From: Chloroflexota bacterium
GTDB taxonomy: Bacteria; Chloroflexota; Anaerolineae; Caldilineales; Caldilineaceae
Assembly (NCBI GenBank): GCA_003577005.1
Contig: QEUW01000145.1
Coordinates: 1-16,091, forward strand
Direction of reading: 5' to 3'
Length of the DNA: 16,091 nt
Below are positions 14,111 through 16,091 of the stretch, piece by piece (the stretch's first letter is position 1; every line of letters begins with the position of its first letter). A model generated the notes under the pieces. That model had not been told where the DNA came from and made no database searches. It worked only from the letters and a program-made list of their open reading frames with translations. A program made the position numbers and the translations under genes.

Positions 14111-14359
14111 TCAGTTATCATGAGGGGCGATGATAATTTCAATTGGTTCCAAGGGTTCGATAGCGTTTCACTGCTTATCGAAAACGCCAGGCATCATCTG
14201 CACCGCAACCCCGCTGCGGATACAAGTTGCAAACGCACCGACCGTCATCGCCGTAGTGCCGCCGGTGATGTCACAAATGAGTTCCCCAAGGCTGACCAGC
14301 ACAAAAGTTAATATCGAATTGTGACTAAGTTCTAGGTAAATCAGGCGAATCCAGGGCAT
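14111..14359 (-). pseudogene. CARF-domain gene remnant with internal TGA
   Basis: From ATG 14359 the frame gives 63 residues ending at TGA 14168-14170, then in the same frame NAIEPLEPIEIIIAPHDN and a second TGA at 14111. The core 'GELICDITGGTTAMTVGAFA' carries the D-x-TGGT-x-x-M motif of CARF domains, which bind cyclic oligoadenylate made by Cas10 in type III CRISPR immunity; family members usually have Lys where the second Thr stands. Only the last third of a CARF domain is left: residues before 'GELI' ('MPWIRLIYLELSHN') do not fit the fold and suggest an internal deletion. The second stop ends the frame about 60 residues after the motif, so the parent was probably a stand-alone CARF protein. 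GGAGGA lies 14 bases before the ATG. Position between csx15 and cas6 supports the identity. Confidence 0.75.
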
Positions 14360-14388
14360 GCGAGCGTTTCCTGTCCTCCGATGATCAG

Positions 14389-14769
14389 TCAGCGAGTCCG
14401 CCGCGCATCCTCACGAACTGCCTGCAAATCCAGAATCTCCGCCACCTCATAGCGCCGGGGCAGCGCATCGGCTACGGGCCGCGTGCGCACCGCCGGTGGA
14501 AAGTAGCCCATGCGCCCGTGCAATTCGGCCAGGACCAAGGCGGCAATAAAATTGAGCGAAGGCAACACCACCAGGATCGGTTCGCCCTGCCACTGCGCCG
14601 GCGTCAGGTCGATCTGGGCAAGCAGCGCCTGCACCTGGGGCGCAAAAGACTGCTGCTCATCAAACTGCGGCAGCAGTTCGATGAGGCGAGTGATGGGCGT
14701 CTGCGTCAGCGCCTCGATCTGCGCAGCCTGGAGATCGGTGATAGGGTGGGAAAAGTTGAGCAGGAACAT
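14389..14769 (-). CDS. csx15: Csx15, type III CRISPR accessory protein
   Basis: 126 residues. The opening '[21 protein letters not shown]', followed by '[21 protein letters not shown]', '[20 protein letters not shown]' and an end '[16 protein letters not shown]', is the Csx15 pattern. Csx15 is a small Rossmann-like protein of type III loci that binds, and in some reports degrades or sequesters, cyclic oligoadenylate second messengers, damping the response. The frame is uninterrupted. The nearest purine-rich stretch, GGAAGGA, is 14 bases before the ATG, longer than usual. It sits between a 64-residue unknown protein (55 bp upstream) and the CARF remnant (29 bp downstream), all on one strand. 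With the CARF gene broken and no Cas10 in view, whether its ligand is still made is open. Confidence 0.88.
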   Translation of the reverse strand: MFLLNFSHPITDLQAAQIEALTQTPITRLIELLPQFDEQQSFAPQVQALLAQIDLTPAQWQGEPILVVLPSLNFIAALVLAELHGRMGYFPPAVRTRPVADALPRRYEVAEILDLQAVREDARRTR

Positions 14770-14824
14770 GATTGAATGCAGGGTCCTTCCATGCTATAGT
14801 GGGTGGTCAGGGGCCCAGCGCCCC

Positions 14825-15019
14825 TTATTCGGGCAAGCGGCCCCATCCCCGTTGTTGGAGCTTCTGACCGTGCGAGCCATTGAGCACCTGCACTACACCC
14901 GTGCGCCCAGCCTGACCGACCAGCGAATCCACGGCCATGAGCATGGCGTCGCTCTCGGCCTGGGGCGGCGGTTGGGCCGACAGGGTCAGCGTGACGGGGA
15001 TACGTGGGCGGCGGTGCAT
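14825..15019 (-). CDS. unrecognised 64-residue protein next to csx15
   Basis: ATG 15019 follows AAGGA at eight bases, a good ribosome binding site, and the frame ends in TAA. The protein starts with a basic stretch (MHRRPRIPVTLTLSAQPPP), then a predicted helix (DAMLMAVDSLVGQAG), a strand (TGVVQVLNG) and a tail SHGQKLQQRGWGRLPE. The strand-helix-strand order and G/C-rich third positions look like a real small protein rather than chance. I do not recognise a family. It lies 28 bp after the stop of the SH3b/DUF4352 gene and 55 bp before csx15, so it is in line with both, and its role may be tied to the CRISPR genes. No cysteine, no membrane segment. Confidence 0.65.
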   Translation of the reverse strand: MHRRPRIPVTLTLSAQPPPQAESDAMLMAVDSLVGQAGRTGVVQVLNGSHGQKLQQRGWGRLPE

Positions 15020-15047
15020 AGGGTTGTTCCTTGAAGTTTTCACGATG

Positions 15048-16091
15048 CTAGCGATCTTCCACGTCCATCGCAGCAAAATCGCCCAGATCAACCCACTTGC
15101 CGGCGTCTGTGCTTAATAGCACCTGTCCTGTGTTCTCCGGCAGATCGACGGCCAGCGCAATCCGCACAAAATTACCCGGGTTCACATCGGTATAGGCGCT
15201 GCTGATCCCACCATATTGCCACTGGGCGTAGCCGGTTGCCGCACTGCTGCTGGTAAACACATTCCCCGCTGCGTCGGTGACCCACGGGTCGATGTTGCGG
15301 GCGAAATAATCGGTGCCACTCTGAAGATTGGTTGCGTCGATGATTACCACCAGATAATAGCCCATCGCCACGCGGGAGCTATTATGCCAATAGACCGCCT
15401 TGCGTTTATGGATCTCAGACACCTTGAAGCGCCAACCGTTTGCCTCGACCTCCTGCCCGATGGCAAGGATGCTGGCAGAGCTCTCGCTGCTCGTCGCAGC
15501 CACACTTTCTGTTGATTCAGCCGCTTGGGTGGTCGCATCCGCTTGTGCCGTAGGTGCCGGTGTGGGCGCAGCGGGGATATTGGCGGCAAGCGGCAGATCG
15601 GCCACGGCTGGGCCGTTGTCCACCAGGAAGGCGGCGATCCACTCGCCGCCGGCCAGTTGGAACCAGGTTCCGTCGGCATTGCGGGCCACAATCTCGAGCG
15701 CAGCGCCCGCCTGCGCGCTGCCGACGACGGCGTATTCGGTGCCGGGCCCGGCGCGCAGGTTGGCATTGCGGTTTGCCATCGGCGATCTACTGGCTGTGGA
15801 TGCATTGGTTGCCGTCGCGGGGGTGACCGCGGGCTGCGGGTTGGCAAGCTCGCCCAGTTGAATATCCAGCGCGGTGATACGCGGGATTGTCACCTGGTTG
15901 CCCAACACCGCCGTATATTTCCGAAGCCCCTCGACCACACCCCAAACAGTGACAATGTCATCTTCCAGAAAACGCTCACGCCCATCGTAGTCCACCCAAA
16001 TGGGATCATCCCAAGTACCGTAAGAACCTCTCGTCACCGCGACCCGCAGCGTGTAGCCAGGGTTCTCGCAGAAGAGGCAGCTATTCTCCTG
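15048..16091 (-). CDS. secreted-type protein with OB-like, SH3b and DUF4352 domains, 5' end outside the window
   Basis: 347 residues are visible; the frame is open to the right-hand edge, so the start and any signal peptide are missing. The first part contains '[15 protein letters not shown]' and an OB-fold-like segment, '[17 protein letters not shown]'. A Pro/Thr/Ala linker leads to an SH3b domain ('[20 protein letters not shown]' to '[10 protein letters not shown]'), then a long Ala/Thr/Ser linker and a C-terminal DUF4352-like beta-sandwich (from '[20 protein letters not shown]' to the end). Such combinations are found on the outside of Chloroflexota cells, often as lipoproteins; no enzyme motif is present. 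A GTG at 16037 is a possible internal start but would split the first domain. It is followed by the 64-residue gene 28 bp downstream on the same strand. Confidence 0.75.
   Translation of the reverse strand, partial: QENSCLFCENPGYTLRVAVTRGSYGTWDDPIWVDYDGRERFLEDDIVTVWGVVEGLRKYTAVLGNQVTIPRITALDIQLGELANPQPAVTPATATNASTASRSPMANRNANLRAGPGTEYAVVGSAQAGAALEIVARNADGTWFQLAGGEWIAAFLVDNGPAVADLPLAANIPAAPTPAPTAQADATTQAAESTESVAATSSESSASILAIGQEVEANGWRFKVSEIHKRKAVYWHNSSRVAMGYYLVVIIDATNLQSGTDYFARNIDPWVTDAAGNVFTSSSAATGYAQWQYGGISSAYTDVNPGNFVRIALAVDLPENTGQVLLSTDAGKWVDLGDFAAMDVEDR

Noticed and set aside
14809..14826. AGGGGC/GCCCCT hairpin between the 64-residue gene and csx15 as a terminator
   Set aside because: A short stem without a T-run on the - strand; transcription of csx15 through it seems likely.
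14510..15034. 174-residue open frame on the + strand
   Set aside because: Antisense of csx15 and the 64-residue gene; Cys/Ser/Arg-rich and no motif.
14101..15047. CRISPR array near cas6 and csx15
   Set aside because: I looked for direct repeats of about 28-37 bp with regular spacing in the spaces around these genes and saw none.

Overview
The window looks like a chromosomal segment of a Chloroflexota bacterium. The basis is its high GC content, the protein families present (a 7TM-type hybrid histidine kinase, a Csx15 protein, a TRAP-free SLC13 permease with TrkA-C inserts, SH3b-rich cell-surface proteins) and wording in Csx15, Cas6 and the CARF remnant that I associate with that phylum. The class cannot be fixed from the sequence alone.

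Left part (1-3014): the tail of a DUF1328 small membrane protein, a structured 3' region and a strong intrinsic terminator, then an SLC13-type permease with two TrkA-C domains. A family-4-type uracil-DNA glycosylase follows, in which all four iron-sulfur cysteines are missing.

Centre (3015-8975): a promoter with a palindromic leader drives a 949-residue mosaic protein: a clan-A-like glycosidase barrel, a helical segment, an SH3b domain, an N-acetylmuramidase and a C-terminal two-helix membrane module, with no signal peptide. Convergent to it is a large membrane hybrid histidine kinase with two receiver domains.

Housekeeping run (9014-11682): a second promoter, divergent from the kinase promoter, serves sufE, a class I/II aminotransferase and a TerC-type membrane protein, all on the + strand. 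A degenerate 7-bp tandem repeat sits between sufE and the aminotransferase and includes the sufE stop codon.

Scarred accessory part (11693-16091): two genes that have lost their 5' ends meet head to head near 12185: a LuxR-type response regulator truncated just before its phosphoacceptor Asp, and a protein resembling helicase-associated winged-helix proteins. Then, all on the - strand and read from right to left, come an SH3b/DUF4352 cell-surface protein (open at the window edge), an unrecognised 64-residue protein, csx15, a CARF-domain gene reduced to its C-terminal part and carrying an in-frame stop, and an intact cas6. This is the accessory/processing end of a type III CRISPR locus without Cas10, without effector subunits and without a visible array inside the window. 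It is either the edge of a larger locus whose core lies elsewhere or a decaying remnant.

Gene-free stretches over about 300 bp are 127-619 (structured repeat, terminator, a weak promoter) and 3015-3314 (promoter, palindrome, ribosome binding site). I saw no tRNA, rRNA, transposase or CRISPR array.
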